Below are positions 1 through 15,300 of a DNA stretch of 64,000 bases, one piece after another. The stretch is from Styela clava (lineage: Eukaryota; Chordata; Ascidiacea; Stolidobranchia; Styelidae), in assembly GCF_964204865.1 (NCBI RefSeq), contig NC_135263.1, positions 11,887,426-11,951,425 on the forward strand. The letters run 5' to 3'. The notes below the pieces were generated by a model. That model was not told where the DNA came from. It ran no database searches and saw only the letters and a program-made list of their open reading frames with translations. How positions within the stretch are numbered: position 1 is the first letter of the stretch; each line of letters starts with the position of its first letter. The position numbers were made by a program, and so were the translations under genes.

Positions 1-3000
1 AAAAATCCTGAAGTAAGCAACTTGAACTGACAAATTATTCTCACCACTTGGCACTGACTCATCGGACAAACGTGGTTCTTTCTATTCAATTAAAACGTCA
101 CATGTTCTAAACTTGTTTAATTCGCTATTCGAATACTGGAATAATTTAATTACAGATGTTACCGCTCAGCCGGTGGACGAATACCGTACAATTTTTACAA
201 CCGAGTTTTATCAACCTTATATCAATATATTTAACTTACTTCTCAGTAATGAAATAATATTCATTCACATTCTACAGTATTATACACACCGTTTTATTTA
301 TGTCCAACTGGATAATATTCGGAACGTCGAAAAAAATATATATATCTAGATTTTATAGCTAACATCTAAACGCCAATTTTTACATCTAGATCTTGAAAAA
401 AAAAAAGAAACTAGGTCTAGAATATAAAACATCTAGGGTGGCAGCCCGGTATTCATGAGCGAACCCGCCCGCTGCACTAGTATGCCTTCTGCTGGATACA
501 ACATTGGGTAGCATGTTTTGTTCGATTTTAGTTAAGAATACATGCTTACATTAATTTTGTCTCAAAATAAGTATGGGATAAGATTCGATTTATTTCTATG
601 GTTTGTGGTAGCTTGTCTTTTTTCGTAATAGTAATTCAAATATCACATGTGAAATGTTCATAATAATGTTCTGAACAATTGTATGGGAACTTTTAAGTCA
701 ATGTGGGTAATATATTTTTAATTGATTTAGGCGGAAAAGAAGATCAGTGGTACAAATCTGGCTTTTAAAACCATTCCGAAAGTCAGAAAGGAAAGACTTT
801 TCCGTATGATCTTACGAGCTACAGTTCCCATCCGAACGGACCCACTTATTAACTATCAATAATCACACTCTACTATATGATTTTGGTAGAATGGGATATT
901 TAATAACTATAAGTACACTGAATTAACTTTGTGAAATCTTACCGTTTTTTTTTCAATTGATTAAGTTGAGGTAATTCAGTTTTAAAGATAAAAATAGAGT
1001 ATGTGAGCTTTGGTACGTGAACATTATATTAGTTATACCTACATGTAGTTGGCAGGCCACATTTATCTGAAATAGAACAAAATGGAAACAAATTGCTGGA
1101 AAACAAATAGACTTTTGTTGTTGAACTTCATCGTTTTGTTAATGTTGTAAGTACAAGAAAATCACTTTTTCTCTGTGATTAATCAATTTCAAATATTCAT
1201 TTATCAGAACAAACTGCAAATGAAGATGAAAGTGACCTATCCCTATATTATTCGGTGATGATGTTGATGAAGCCGCTATGTTGAATCTACATAAATTTTG
1301 CAATCGAAGAAAATTGCGCCACCATGCGTGAGCTTTCACGCATTGTCATCTTATTATTATATTATTATCGTAGAATATTTCGAAATATTGAACAACCCGC
1401 CATACATAGGACAATGAATTTCAGCTCAATCTATTTTTTTACCGAACTGAATTTATTTTTCAAAACAGAAGTTTGTTTCAGAGTCACCATAAAATCAATG
1501 AGTTGTATTTGACTACCGTAAATTGCCAAATAATGTGGTAAAATTACAAGTATTATTATAACGATAAACAAACAAATCTAGCACTGGTTTTAGTTAATTT
1601 CGTCTAAAAACAGTCCACAATACGGACAAATATCTGCGGCTCTTACACGACGAATATGGGTCTACAATGATTGGTTACAAAGCCAGTGCACGATGCACTG
1701 TATACATGGGCAAATGTACGACAAATTTGTAAACAACGTATGTTTACAACGTAACAACAGTTGCAAACTGTTTTGTTCAAATTATGAGCAACTGCACTGC
1801 AGAGTTATTGTAATAAAATTGATTCGTGAATTCATATATGGGAGTTTTTTCATGTGACAGGCACGCATCCCCCTCCCCCCCCCCCTAATTCATGTACAAC
1901 GCTGATTAGAAATTTCCAGTACCACTTCATTTACTAATGGGTCAAAGATCCCGGAGCATCAATATGAGATGAAAGTAAAGCCAAATTAAATTAAGAGCTT
2001 AGAGTTTATCATGAAATAATAATTGTTTAACAAATCTTGCAATCAGGAAAATTGGGCATACGGATTATTCACGAGGTAAGAATGCATAAGTTCACGGATC
2101 AATCAACTTTAAATAACCAAGAATTGATTTGGTAAAACTATGACCTCGGAATAGTTTACAAAAAATTCACAAGCGTACTGTAGAGTGTTCAAGATGATTT
2201 ATATATATCAGATAAATTGTCAAATGTAGAAATTTATTGTTAATAAATTCGAGAGAGACAGAGGTCTTGATTTCAGATTTTTGCGGCAATTATGTCACTC
2301 TAAGCTCTTTTTGCATATCCGATTACGTCCCGTCAAAGTTAGAAAAGTGCAAAGTTTTAACATTTTTAAATGACACGACAGAGTGTTGAGGCGCTGGAGT
2401 TTGGAGTTTCGAATGGTGGATTTGCCAACCCTGTTTCAAGTCAGCAAAAACAGTATTTAATAATAGAAAAATTAGTTTTATGAATCATATATATAGTTTG
2501 TTCATTGTGCTTTATTGCGATGCTGATTACCATTAGTGAGGTGTCTTCTGTGCTAATAATCGGTAGAAGATTGCTGGACTCGAAGAACAAGAAAAATAGT
2601 TCTAACAACAACAAAATAATAACAAAACGAGCCATATGTTCATTTCATGTCCAAAAATGCAACAGCGGCTTCTATCTTCTTTTATTGTGTTATTGTTCAT
2701 ACTGAAATCGATATTTGACGTGACATTACGTGAAGCACGAATGATTCGAAACGACAAGTATATGCAACACGTTGCATAACATGATTGCAGTAAATATATT
2801 GCATAACATGGGAATTTGAACATTAATTGGAAACTGAATGTCGTTATTAATCTTATTAAAATTGGGTGGTCGTGGTTCATAAATTTCACAATTTATTTTG
2901 ACATTTTATCGTTTATTACGAAAGTCTATCTAGCCAATCTCACATGATGAGGCAAGGGATATTTCCAAAGATCATAATCACATGAAGTATCTAAATGTCA

Positions 3001-6000
3001 AGCTATTTTCGGTAACTTTAAAGATTCGGAACAACAACGGACTGTTTCCAAATATATATAGTAGCAGGTATTCCACACAAACGCTTTGCATTGTCGCAAC
3101 CTAATACATATTGCTGCAGTTTTACCGAAGCGGAATGCAGAAATATTATATATATGAAGTTTCCAATATCTTCAAACGTTTGTTTTAAATCAGTATACCA
3201 AAGTGATTTACGCTGTTTCATATTTATGTGTTTAACAAGATGAATTCGATTAGAACAAGATTTAGTGCAGTGAGAACAGTACTCCTGGTAACAGAAGAGT
3301 TAATTAAACCAGTCTCGTATAGGGGGGTTGGGACGGACTATCCCATATGCCAACTTCAAGCGTTTAGTATTATAACATGAACTGAAAATTTATTTTATTT
3401 TCCCTTTCTCCTCATCAAAATTTTAAATACCCGCACTGTCACACGTAAATGAGAAATGATAAATAAGTGGAAAACGTTAATGACAATCAAGCAGTTCTGA
3501 TAATAAGTGGATATGTTGCTGAGATAAATGTGCCAAAATTAATATATTTCTTTATTTAAAGTAAATAAAAAATTCGTCGTCGATACGACAATATTTCGTC
3601 TATAAACAACCTACTACTATTTTAGTCGGATAACATTAAAAAATTTTGTTATGTTATGATTGAATCTGTTTTTTTTCCGGAGTTGCCAAGCCCAGTAATC
3701 CCAAAATTGCATCCAATAATGTGCTCCAATTACGACAGAACATTCTATACCAGAATGTTATTCGAGAGTAGAAAAAGGAAACGAAAACATTCAATGTCTC
3801 ATACACTACGTTCTAGGAACTACACATGTGAGATATAAATAAATGAAAAATGGAAATAGGGCTTTTTACCAATACCGATAAAAGAATATGCAAACTAATA
3901 TAATGCCATTGCCGTGTATTTGTCACATCTAACTCGTATGCCAAGCTCAATTGTTTTATTTTATATTCATAAATGATTGTACAAAATGTTTAGTGATTTG
4001 ATTAAACTCAGTTCTAAATTTACATCGTTCTATGAAAACTATGGTATATTTTCCTCGTAACGAAATCTTTAAAACAATCTTTCCCGATATCGTCTACGCA
4101 TGGTAAAACAATTATGGCGTCTCATTCCGACAAACACGTACCGTCTTACTCACAGATCACAATCTAAGGAAGACTAAGATCAAGTGTTTTCATATCTAGG
4201 TATTTTATCAGTCGTTTTCGAGATACAATTTTACGCTGCTTCACTTTTGTCAGAGATGAAGAATGATGGCATGTTTTTGCTGTCCTAAAGTAAATATTCT
4301 GAGAATAAAACGGTAACAATACAATTTTGTTTCTACACTTGGCTTTAGCTTTTTTTTAACCACACACAAATAAACTACTCTGTACTACTATTCACAGTTT
4401 TGAGTAGATATCAACATACATCTCACATTTAGGCATAAAAATTAAGAATTTAATATTGCAATGGAATTTTTCTTTTTTTTATAATTAGGAGAAATAAAAT
4501 AAAAAACTTCGCAAAATAGCATTTCGTGCTGAACAATATAAAATATGTCACTCAATTTTACTCGCAATTTCATGCGATTCTACTAGAACGGATTCTATGG
4601 TATATATGGGCTTTTTACCACAAAAATAAAGCAAAACTATTATATGTTGTAGACAAATGTCTGAAGCATATTTGCATGCAAGAATGTTAGTAACTGCATG
4701 CTGTTACGTTGGTAACCGCTCACTCAGTGTCGACTTCAGTCGCGCAGTCTCTAGAACCACATCTATAATCCCAAATGCACACACCTAAGGCAAAAGTCAC
4801 GGCCTACAGTTTCTAAATTTTACCCTCTCGATAAAATAAGAGATGGTCTTAAAGTTTATTGCACAATATTAGTTGACTGAATATCTTAAATCACTACGAA
4901 ACCGTATACGTACCTTAGATGTGCAGTCGCTTGCTATTATAGGAGAACTCATATGTTCCGTAGCGAATACAAAAAAAATCTTTTGAAATTGTGGCAGCGT
5001 CTTATTTTGGTGACCTCACATGTTGATGAAGTTTTTTTTATGTTTCTCGATAGAAAAATTCTGGTAAAATGTTTTAATCATATGACTGAACACAGCCTTC
5101 TGAGCAGTTATCAGTATGAAGTATATAGTAAGAGCTCTAATCAGGTGATAATTCCAGATGCATGGACGAGGCATCAGAAACCCTTTTTCTCTATTATCGA
5201 CGTGATGCTCACTTTCCATATAAATAAATCTCTTCCAAATGTGATGCATTGTAATTTTTCATGCTGATTTATCGTGAAACTGATTTATAAAATTGTCAAA
5301 TTATATAAAGTATTTGCATATTGTATGAACTTGTTAATTATATTACTTCGATGTCACGCTAGTTTGATTTAATAATATTGATAATTTCAGAGTTGGTATA
5401 TACAAACTTTTATCACTTCCGAGAATTTATGACAAATGTGCGTAGCAAAATGATAGCCGGATCATATTTTTCTTGCAAAAATATTATTCAGCAAATATCA
5501 CAGTTAAAGATTTTTTTTATCCCTAAAGTAAATAAACGATGACACACACACTTACTGTAAGACCAAAAAATTGAGTTATTCGTCAAGCGATAAAGAAAGA
5601 TCTTATTTGGATGTATCTCGAATGCTTGGCCGATTTATGTTACGTGTCTTATGCTTAAATGTGCTTTATTACGTATTTTTAGTTGTTTCGTCATAGTCGC
5701 TTGTGGGCGTGGATTTCTTTCACTACTAAATACGTTTTTGTGACCGTAGCATAAGTATATTTATCAAAATACTCATAGATAGGCTATAATTGTGATGAGA
5801 AAGTACATATTATCAATTTCTCGATGACGTAATTTTAATCAAATCAAAGGATCGTTAAGTTCCAAATAACTCTGCTGCACAATAGACAACTGTATAGAAT
5901 AAAGACAAGTATCTTTGTGTAATATAATGTTTTAAAATAGCAAGCTTTCCTGTTTTTGTGATAACCATCTGCATTTCGACATCGTAAAAAGTGTGCGTTC

Positions 6001-9000
6001 GTCATTTTTATTTGTCATAGGTTCTCATCCAGCGGCTTAAACCAGTTTTCGTGGTCAATAATAAACGTTTTTGGAAATTTTTTTTCTATTGCCATCTGTG
6101 GAATCAAAACTTTCCCCAAAAATGAATCGTTATAGCATATTAGTTAAAAAGTAACAGTTACTTTTCGTCAATTCACGATTTTTATTATAATTCTTAGCAT
6201 GACAATGTTTACTAATTAAGCAACACAGAATTTCGAACCTATTCTGTGTACACGGATATATATCAAACGTGTTTGCAAATAATTTTCTTGCCAAACGACC
6301 AGATTGAAACGCTAAATTTTGTATAATTCTTCAACTCAAAACATACAAGTATACTTAACGTCATTTTTGTTGAAATATGCGACAGATCTTAACTTTGATA
6401 ATAACTCAAGACGCCGAGCAGTTGTCGTCTCAAAATACTCCGCAAAAAAACTACAGTAGAATTAACTAAAAATTTGCAATTAAATGAGACTATTTACGTC
6501 GAAATGAACGTGAAACTTGTAATTATTTTTGAAAACATAAAGATATACGAAGTATATAAAAAGTGGTTATCTTGATAAATGTGAGAGGATTTTGTTTATC
6601 GGTAGTACATTACAACCGGTCGTCTCGCACCAAAGGCTAGTCAGTAACATTTTGAAAGTCAGGTGTATAGTTATTGAAACACAGTAGTATATAATCAACC
6701 TATTTTTAATTAGTAATGTTGTCACCTGCACCATACATGCATATACGTTAATCATCGTTCAGCTCAGCGAGGAAGTAAATATCTACCGATGACAAATTTT
6801 GCAATAAATCAGTTAATTAGGTTGCATATATTGAATAAAAATATAAATCGCGAGATGATTTTGTAAACGTACCGTACAACATTTAATAGAAAAAAGTTTT
6901 ATGAGGGCAGTGCAATTTAGTTTTGAATCGAGTTTTTCTCTAGAGAACAAAGTTGTATGTGGGGAGTGATAATTTTTGAGATGGACTGTCGAAAAATGGA
7001 CCATGATTGCAGTTTATTAAAAATACAAAATGACAACCAGTATATGGGTTCAAAGGGCCTAACCTCACAAAAATGTCATTAGGTTTGGGAGAAGGTCCCT
7101 ACCAAAGACCCAAATAGTTGACACGGAAACGTAAACTAGATGCATTAATGTGAGTTTTGCTTATTCAAAATTTTACGAGAAACGAGCGACGAGGTAAATG
7201 CATCGTATAACGACTCTTAAGAAGTTTATATTCTTTTTCATGACTCAAATTTACTGCGAATATATATTCATTGGCATGTACAATTTCCAATTTTAAGGGT
7301 ATAGGCTCAAAATTTGAAAAGTACTGTATATAAAACGTAACCGTCTAATTGATTATAATCTTCACATGACGTAATTAATATCAAAATGAAATCTAATTTT
7401 TTATGATAATTGTTGTTTAATTATTCGACTGTTGAAATAATTTTCATAGTGACTTGTATTTTATAGTTAATTCATCAAATAGCATCAATAAAACTGGGAC
7501 GAGGATTTTTGAAATCTCAGACAAGTCACGCAATCACTTACAATTAATACCGTCGCAATAAATTTTTAACGTAATACCATACATTGGAAGACACGTACAT
7601 ATTTAAGCTGAAATGCCGACAATAATTATCAAGTTAATCAGCCTTTGCAATGTTAATTATGCCGAAATGAAAATGAAACAATAATTTATAGTTTCAAGAA
7701 AAATTTGTCGAATTTTGCTTAAATGGGTACGAGTCCAACTGGTTGTCGATGGTACGATATGCAGCTCGGCCTTATAACTTACTTTCAATATTAAATACTA
7801 ACATTATGTACAATTATTTTCAATCAAATGCAACCGCTATATCCGTCATGCACTAGAAATACACCAAAATATGAGCATATTTCTTTAAAAAATTCATGGG
7901 CCATTTACTCCTAATTTAAATATTTATGCAACGTCAATTGCACATTTTTATCTTTTAATTCTTATACTGTACATGCATTTCTTCCGTGACACACGTTTGG
8001 TCACGAAAGCTACAATAATTTATTTACAATCAAACATACCATTTAAATATTTGAATGCTGCATGCCATTTGTTAGCGGACAATATTTCTATATTAAGTAT
8101 TGTCGTGCGTTGTTGTGCATCGGGTAAACTTTTGCCATCATGATATGATTGCTGCAAGACCTTTAAAACACATTTTGTTGCAAAATACAAAGTGTAGAGT
8201 GTAGCATTAATTCCATCAAAACAAGTTTGTTACGAACTTTCAATTTAAAACACGGATAATTTCTTCGCTTTTGGTATTTCAGAAGACATCGTCACGGCGG
8301 TGAAATAGTATTCAGATTCTCTAACTGGAAGTAGACCCAAACAAAAATAATCCAATGAAGTTAATAAAATTACCCATCTTTGGTAGTAAAAGTGATATGA
8401 TGCACAATATGGATGATATAGAATCGTGCTTCGAACCAAATTCTGGGTTTCTCACTTAAAATTCAATTCTAGCCAGATTCATGAGGAGAGCTCAACCTTA
8501 CTTACAATTTTGGTTATAAATTTACAAGTTCAAAATGGTGTATCAACTCGTACATCCAATAGTATGCATGCGAATGATACACATGCAAGTACATTCGGGT
8601 CATATAATATTGGTGTGTTCGAGATTGGACTGGCTGTACGTATATAGGGAAATTTTACCGTCTTCATCTTCCAGGAATCTAGGTTATGGCCTTATGGGTG
8701 TTCGTTATCTGCTTGTGGGCATCTGTAGTTTTGATATTTCAATTCAAAATATAAGTCATGGGAGTCAACAATTAACTATGGCGGATAGTTTCACTTCGGA
8801 AACGTACTAAAAGAAAGCAAACGTTAATTGCAATTGTGAATGACGCACTTCAAGCTATCGGTTCATGGCCCTTAGTCGGAATCAACAAAACGTTTCTCAC
8901 TCCACGATGTCGTGTGAATCATCAATTTTTTATTCGTGCATTTTGGATTTTCTTCAGTTATTCCTCTTATATAAACGTTTAAATTACTGGTGACAGAACA

Positions 9001-9368
9001 CTCCCACTTTTAATCAGGATAGTGAGGCTTTCTAGTTTTAATTCGTTGCCTTGTTTCTGTTTGGCATGATATCGACAGTTCAAAATATACTTCATCATTT
9101 CATTGGGTTCCCTCTACCGAGACTTGAAATGAGTGTTTCGTATTATACTTGATGCAATGCCGATCGATCGTCTTAGTCCTATGGGCCTCAATAAGCTCTA
9201 TGCTAGTCAAGATGACAATGGTTTGTTAACAATTACCGAGATTTTTTGAAAACTGAATCGTATGTATGGCATATTTATAACGAATGACACTGATCAAAAG
9301 ATGAGACGTCGCCGTGATGCCCAAATTATAGTAAATTGAATAAAAAAAAATTACCTTTCATATTTCAG
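1..9368. other. Intergenic region, no gene recognised
   Basis: AT-rich sequence with only short open frames, none showing a recognisable domain, convincing splice-site-bounded exon, or similarity to the genes further right. There is a short poly-C run near 1,870-1,886 and clustered TCTAG motifs near 345-440. I see no transposon ends with target-site duplication here. A distal promoter or 5' exon of receptor gene A could lie in this stretch but cannot be identified by eye. Confidence 0.5.
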
Positions 9369-9394
9369 AATATTTAAGCAATGTCAAAATAATT

Positions 9395-12300
9395 ATGACA
9401 TTGAATACTACTACTGTCTTGTGGACGAATGGTGGGGAGAATATATCTGATGGTTATTATCAAAGATATGTGTCATGCAAACACAATGATATGTATTTGC
9501 CACGAATTCTGACGACTGTGATGACTGTTGGAATCATTCTTGAAAATACATTACTGTTGGTTGCGATTACAGCACATTGGAAGAAATTTCACTCAAATTT
9601 ATACAGATTTGTTGCCTCACTTGTATGTGCTGATCTGTTCGTTGGATTGTCAAATTTTGTGGTGTTGGTAAGAAATTCTCTTTATGGGGTGTGGGTAGGA
9701 AATTGAGACAATATACGAATCCGAATAGGACAACACTCTAACTAACTAAACTATAACCAGTCCCACCATTTTTGGCCGCGGACCACTGCCAAGCCAAAAT
9801 GAATCATGGCGGACTCACGAAAATTGAATAAAAGTTAATTTTATCGAGATTTGTTTATTAGAACAACTGCAAAAACACCATTCATCGTTTAAATTTGCAG
9901 CTTTGCTGACACAATTTTCCAAAAAAGTGAAAAATAAGCTGATAAGCAGAGCACTAAAATGTATATTATTATCACGTAACAAGTAGTTTGTGCAACTAAA
10001 ACGGTATAGTCGAATTGTTAAACGATTGCGTAAAGTCGTAATAATTACTATTGTTATTCTGTTGCCAATATGTATGAGGACTTACTAAAGCTCTTTACGG
10101 ACTCATTTGAGTCCTCGGCGCTGGGTTGGCAAACACTGCGACAATAGGTTCATTGTGTAAAACGCTGGAATCATACTTTGTACGCCTGCAATGTAAAACA
10201 AGTATTTCTCGAACCAACAACAATACAAATCTGGTCAATCATTTGGGTGTTGTTGCGTGTACCGGACATGACATACTTTAAATGTTTATATTGCGCTTAG
10301 GAGTGCCGGAATACAGTATGAATATATTTGTGAAAATGATTAATTATGATGAAATGTTTATCTGACGGGCTTATCTTGAACATCGATGTTGGCCGATTAA
10401 ATTAAACCTATAGGGTGTTTTTGTTTTGTAAAATAAACTAAAACGTATGTTTTTATTAGATGTAAATATTTCAAAGTCAGCACGATTCGATCGATATTAT
10501 ATTTAGCAGGATTATCACATTCCTTCTTTCCTTTTTCGTGGAGACAAAATTTTTGTATATATATTTATCATCAAGAGATAAAATAATATTAGTAATATGA
10601 GCAATGAATAATGAATGGGTTTATGAGTTTTCAAAAAATCATCACTTTATATTTATAACTTACTGAAGACATTTATCAGCCAACAATTTATTCATTGTCA
10701 AATTTTGAATATTCGTCATGTTTTGTTGCTATACTACAATTTGGCCGAAATAGCAGTTACGAAGAAAACTATTTTAATGGGAGAAATATTTTCAAAAAAG
10801 CTGTTTATTATCATCATTATCAATAAAAATACAACATTTGTTGTAGCGTATCTTTCCACTTCACTTCCGGTTATTTAATAAAATATAAATTTCGCAACAA
10901 CATGTCCAAACTCATTGAGTACAGAGCACAGCTTCAATAGCAATGTCCGTTAGGGTTAATAGAGCCAACATCTTATATAATATACAGGCTTGTCCATGGG
11001 ACATATTTTTCTGTCCCATTCCCATCCCATAGCAATTATGCCTGTCCTATCCCATCCCATGGGATTCCAATGGGAAATAACAAAATTAACGGACTTTGTT
11101 AACTTTATATTCATAACTATTAGACATGTTAGACATTAGCTCCTTCACGAAGTATATTGTTAATGCTGAATATATTTTGCTCTTTATAACTAACAAGAGA
11201 GCCATGCCCAAATATATGAACACGACGTCCATAACGAAATGTTTTACCATCATTTCCTCGAAAATCATACGGTTTTTGTTTCCCATGGAAAATACAAATG
11301 TGTGCTGCTGTCCCATCCCATGAGACGTTTCCCACGGGAATCCCAGTACCACGGACAAACCTGATAATATATCTATATAATATAATATCTTTATATAAAC
11401 TCGTTAAAGAACAATTTTTTCGGAAGCGGCCAATCACCAGCTTTACATTTGTCAAACATTATTGATTCAATGAAAGCATATAAAAATTTTAGTCGTGAGG
11501 TTAACCTAATAAAAACAAGAGAGCTATGCTCAAATATATGGACACGTAGCGCTACCCAATGGCAATAATTTTGATGACGTCATAGCAAAAAAAAAAAAGT
11601 AATAGCCTTCTGGAGAAAAATTATATCTTTAACCACTGAAAATTTTAAAGCAATTGGTCCAGTATTCGAAGAGAAAAGCGATTTTTTGATGATAATGACG
11701 AAAGAAAATAACAATAACAACAAAATTTTGAAACGATCGTTATGGCCACTAAACGTGTCCAATAAGCGCCGTTGTACGAACACTAGTCAAATTTGAAAAA
11801 CTATTTTGGCTGAAATCTATTGCTACATTATTTTGAGTCTGATCCAATACTTATTGAATATTCCAAATCTGATATGTCTCAATTAAAAATCTTTCTCGCC
11901 AATTAACGCTGTCAATTATATAGATTTTCGGCAATTTCTACACTATTGAGAATTCAGTAAAATGAATACAATAACATTGCTAGATTACATTAATTGTAGT
12001 ATTAACTGATAGATCATGACAAATTAAAATCAGTTAAAACAAACTATACAATCACTCCTATCAGTTGATATCAAGCTAAGTAGTAACAACATTCTCGCAC
12101 GACATTAGAATTTCGATGAAAAAAAACGTGAGACCGTGGAGTACTCTAATTTAGAAAAATTTATATTTGACGTATTGTGTATTAAATTTGAGAATATAAT
12201 CTGGTCATTACAGGCCTGTAAGCGTTTATATTTGGTCTTTACGATAAAGTTTTCAGAAAAACAAACCAGAGATTACTCTCTTTCGGATCAAACATTGTAG

Positions 12301-15300
12301 ACAGAATCTGCGTCCTGTCATATATATCAAGAATAGTTAGGCCAAATTATTAGTAATCTTTGGCGTGAAACTACACAACAGCGAATTGATATTATGAGAA
12401 TTAATTATTTCATTTAGATGGTGAAAATCACAAATGCCGAACTCGAACTTGTTAGTTTTTTGAAAGGAGCTTCGTATACTTCTTTTCTTATGGCAACTTT
12501 GAGGTGAGGATATGTTAACTAGTATTCGTGCAGTAAACCAAAACATGGATATAACGAAAGGGGCAAGTTCTACCCAAAGGTACAACACGCTGTATGGCTT
12601 GACGTCCAATCGTTTTAAACATAAGCACTTATATATGATTCAAACCCATGTCTTTTGTGAAAGATGAGAATATGTAAAGAAAAGCATGTACGTACCTTCA
12701 ATAATTAGACTACTGTGCCGAGTAGGTCCAGTACCTGTTCAAACATGAGTCTAATTCAGGGGTCACCAAACTTTTTTGACCGCGGGCCGGGTATGACTCA
12801 AATTGTGTTGAAACGGGCCGGATGAATATTTTTGTCAATGCAATACAATAAATTCACAAATGTTGGGAATATCGCAGAATATAGATCGAGAACATCCTAT
12901 GAAAAAAAATAACAAGATTCCTATATCTAGACAACTATCCTGAGTTTAGCTGTTATCAAAACGTTGCTGTCATGAATTAGAAATGTTACAAAATCCGCGG
13001 CAAAAAATGTGGGCATCGCGTCTGCTGGGTACCGTTACGCCGTGTTGAAATACCGCTCATAAAACCGACTAACTGCTGTAGCTTGGAATTCTATGAAATT
13101 TTGACATAATTTAGATAAAATAAACAACTATTATCTGGTATTTGATTTTTTTCATTTGCGCATAAATTTGCCAACATTCGACGCTTTTAAAAATTACGCT
13201 CCAGTTATACGTAGTTCAAATTTATGATATTGTCTATGGACACCAATAAAATTTATGTGGACGTGTGTATTTCTTTCCTAACTTAATACAATTTTTATGA
13301 AGTTCGTACAATCAGAACACCGTTAATTATTACCCACAATGAACCACTGTCAAACTATCATGCACAACTGCAGCGTTTATTTGCGACGATCTTTCGGCGG
13401 TGTCAATGACCGTTGTCAGAATAAAATCCTGAAATAGTCTCAATTTACCATAGATGTGACGCACATCGAAAGATTAGTGATTGATATGTGTTATTTTTCC
13501 ATATTTAGTTCAGTTCTTATCAAAAAAGTAATACAATCATTATGAAAAAAATTGGTCTGTCAGGCGGTACTAAAATTTCGATATCTTCGTTATTTCTTGA
13601 TCGTTTATTATAAACTTGGTATTGTTTTCTATTTTTACTCAGATCTTTCCACTGGAATAGTTTTTATTTAAATCGGATGAACTTCAATTTTTTTGTAACA
13701 TATACCTACATGAATATCCGCATTAAAGCAGTACAAAAGTTAGTGTGGCTTTTGAAATTGGAGCAGTACGCGAGGGATTACAGTACTGTTAGCACAAAAT
13801 GCACATTCGACGTTTATTTTAGCACAAAAAAAACATACAGTTTCGTCGAAAGCACGCGCCACGAGTGTACAAGTGTATCGCAGAAAACGTTACGTACTGG
13901 TAGCATTCAAAGTCGCAAAAACGAAGTTTTGTTTACAACCATGACTGAAAATCTGTCAGGGTGACAAAAGTGTCTGAGCGGATGCGGAAAGGCCTATTAT
14001 TACGTCACTTTTTTGCATCTTGTCGATTGGGCCATGTTACGATATAAACAAAGACGACGATGCTCGTGAAAATCTTCCTTGGAAAAAAATTTAGCCATTT
14101 TTGTGTGTTATTGCGGACCGGATAAAATGACGCCGCGGGCCGGATAAAATGACGTCGCGGGCCGGATGCGGCCCGCGGGCCGTAGTTTGGTGACCCCTGG
14201 TCTAATTTAACAGCAAAGTAATGGCTAATCTGTTTTCTCTTCCCCCATCTAGCTTGACTCTCCTGAATTTGTCCGTGAAGTCAACATATACCAGATCGTA
14301 TGAAACATTTGTGCAAATGCATTCAAAACACAAGTATAGCAGCAGATTAAATTCAATTTTATCAGTATTCAGGTAAGTCGTTCAGGTGCATGTAATTTAA
14401 AGTTATATATATGTAAAAGGTTTCAATAACGGGATTTGAAGAATTAAAAATATTGTTAATGCACCTGAGTAGACAACTTCTTTGACACAAAAGTGTTAAT
14501 TAGATATCAATGACCTTACTGTCATGAGTGTCATTATAATATATAGCCTACTAAAGACTCGTCGTCGGAGAAATGAACGATGGATGACCTTAGTTTATTG
14601 ACTACATATTGTTGTTAGAAGTGAAAATCCTCTCATACAGAAAAAAGTCTCACGTAAGAAAAATGGTGATTGGAATTTGGTTGGTTTTGCCAATATTTAT
14701 TGCAATCGCGATGTTTACAAGATGTACCGCAGAAGAACATGATTGTACTAACGGATGTGCTACTATCATAATGGATTCAAATGGGGATGAACAAACTCTA
14801 TGCAACAGGTATGTGCCAAAGACCAAAATCATTATATATGATAAAATTTGTCATAAATAGCTACTAAATTACCAGTATGATATAAACAAGAAAGAAATAC
14901 TCGAAAATATGGACATGAAGACTAAAACAAAGTAATGCCGGTATGCAATCTGTCACAGTAGGCTACCGGTACGGCAGTCGTTCCGACTAACCGAAAAATG
15001 GAACCGCCACATGGTGCATAATTTTCTAAATGGCGTCATCGCACAAAAAACGAAACCCATGGAGTCCACAGAATTTTTTTGAATACATAAAAGTAATAGT
15101 CTTCTAGCGAAAATATAATCTTTACCCAATGAAAACTTGAAGCGATTGGTCCAGTAGTTAATGAGAAAAGCAGCGATTTTTTTCATAACGATAAGAAGAA
15201 AAATACCAACAAGAACATCATAATAACAATACGATTCATATGTACATGTCGTGTCCGCAATGCCCAAATATAGGGCAATGAAGGCCAAAACGTAATATTT

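Noticed and set aside
8245..8810. Overlapping open frames on both strands in the left spacer
   Set aside because: They overlap each other in several frames, lack conserved motifs and lie in no duplicated or spliced context.
13677..13964. 95-codon open frame inside the 12.76-14.2 kb hAT element
   Set aside because: No hAT transposase motif could be read, and the related fragment at 50.6 kb does not keep the frame.
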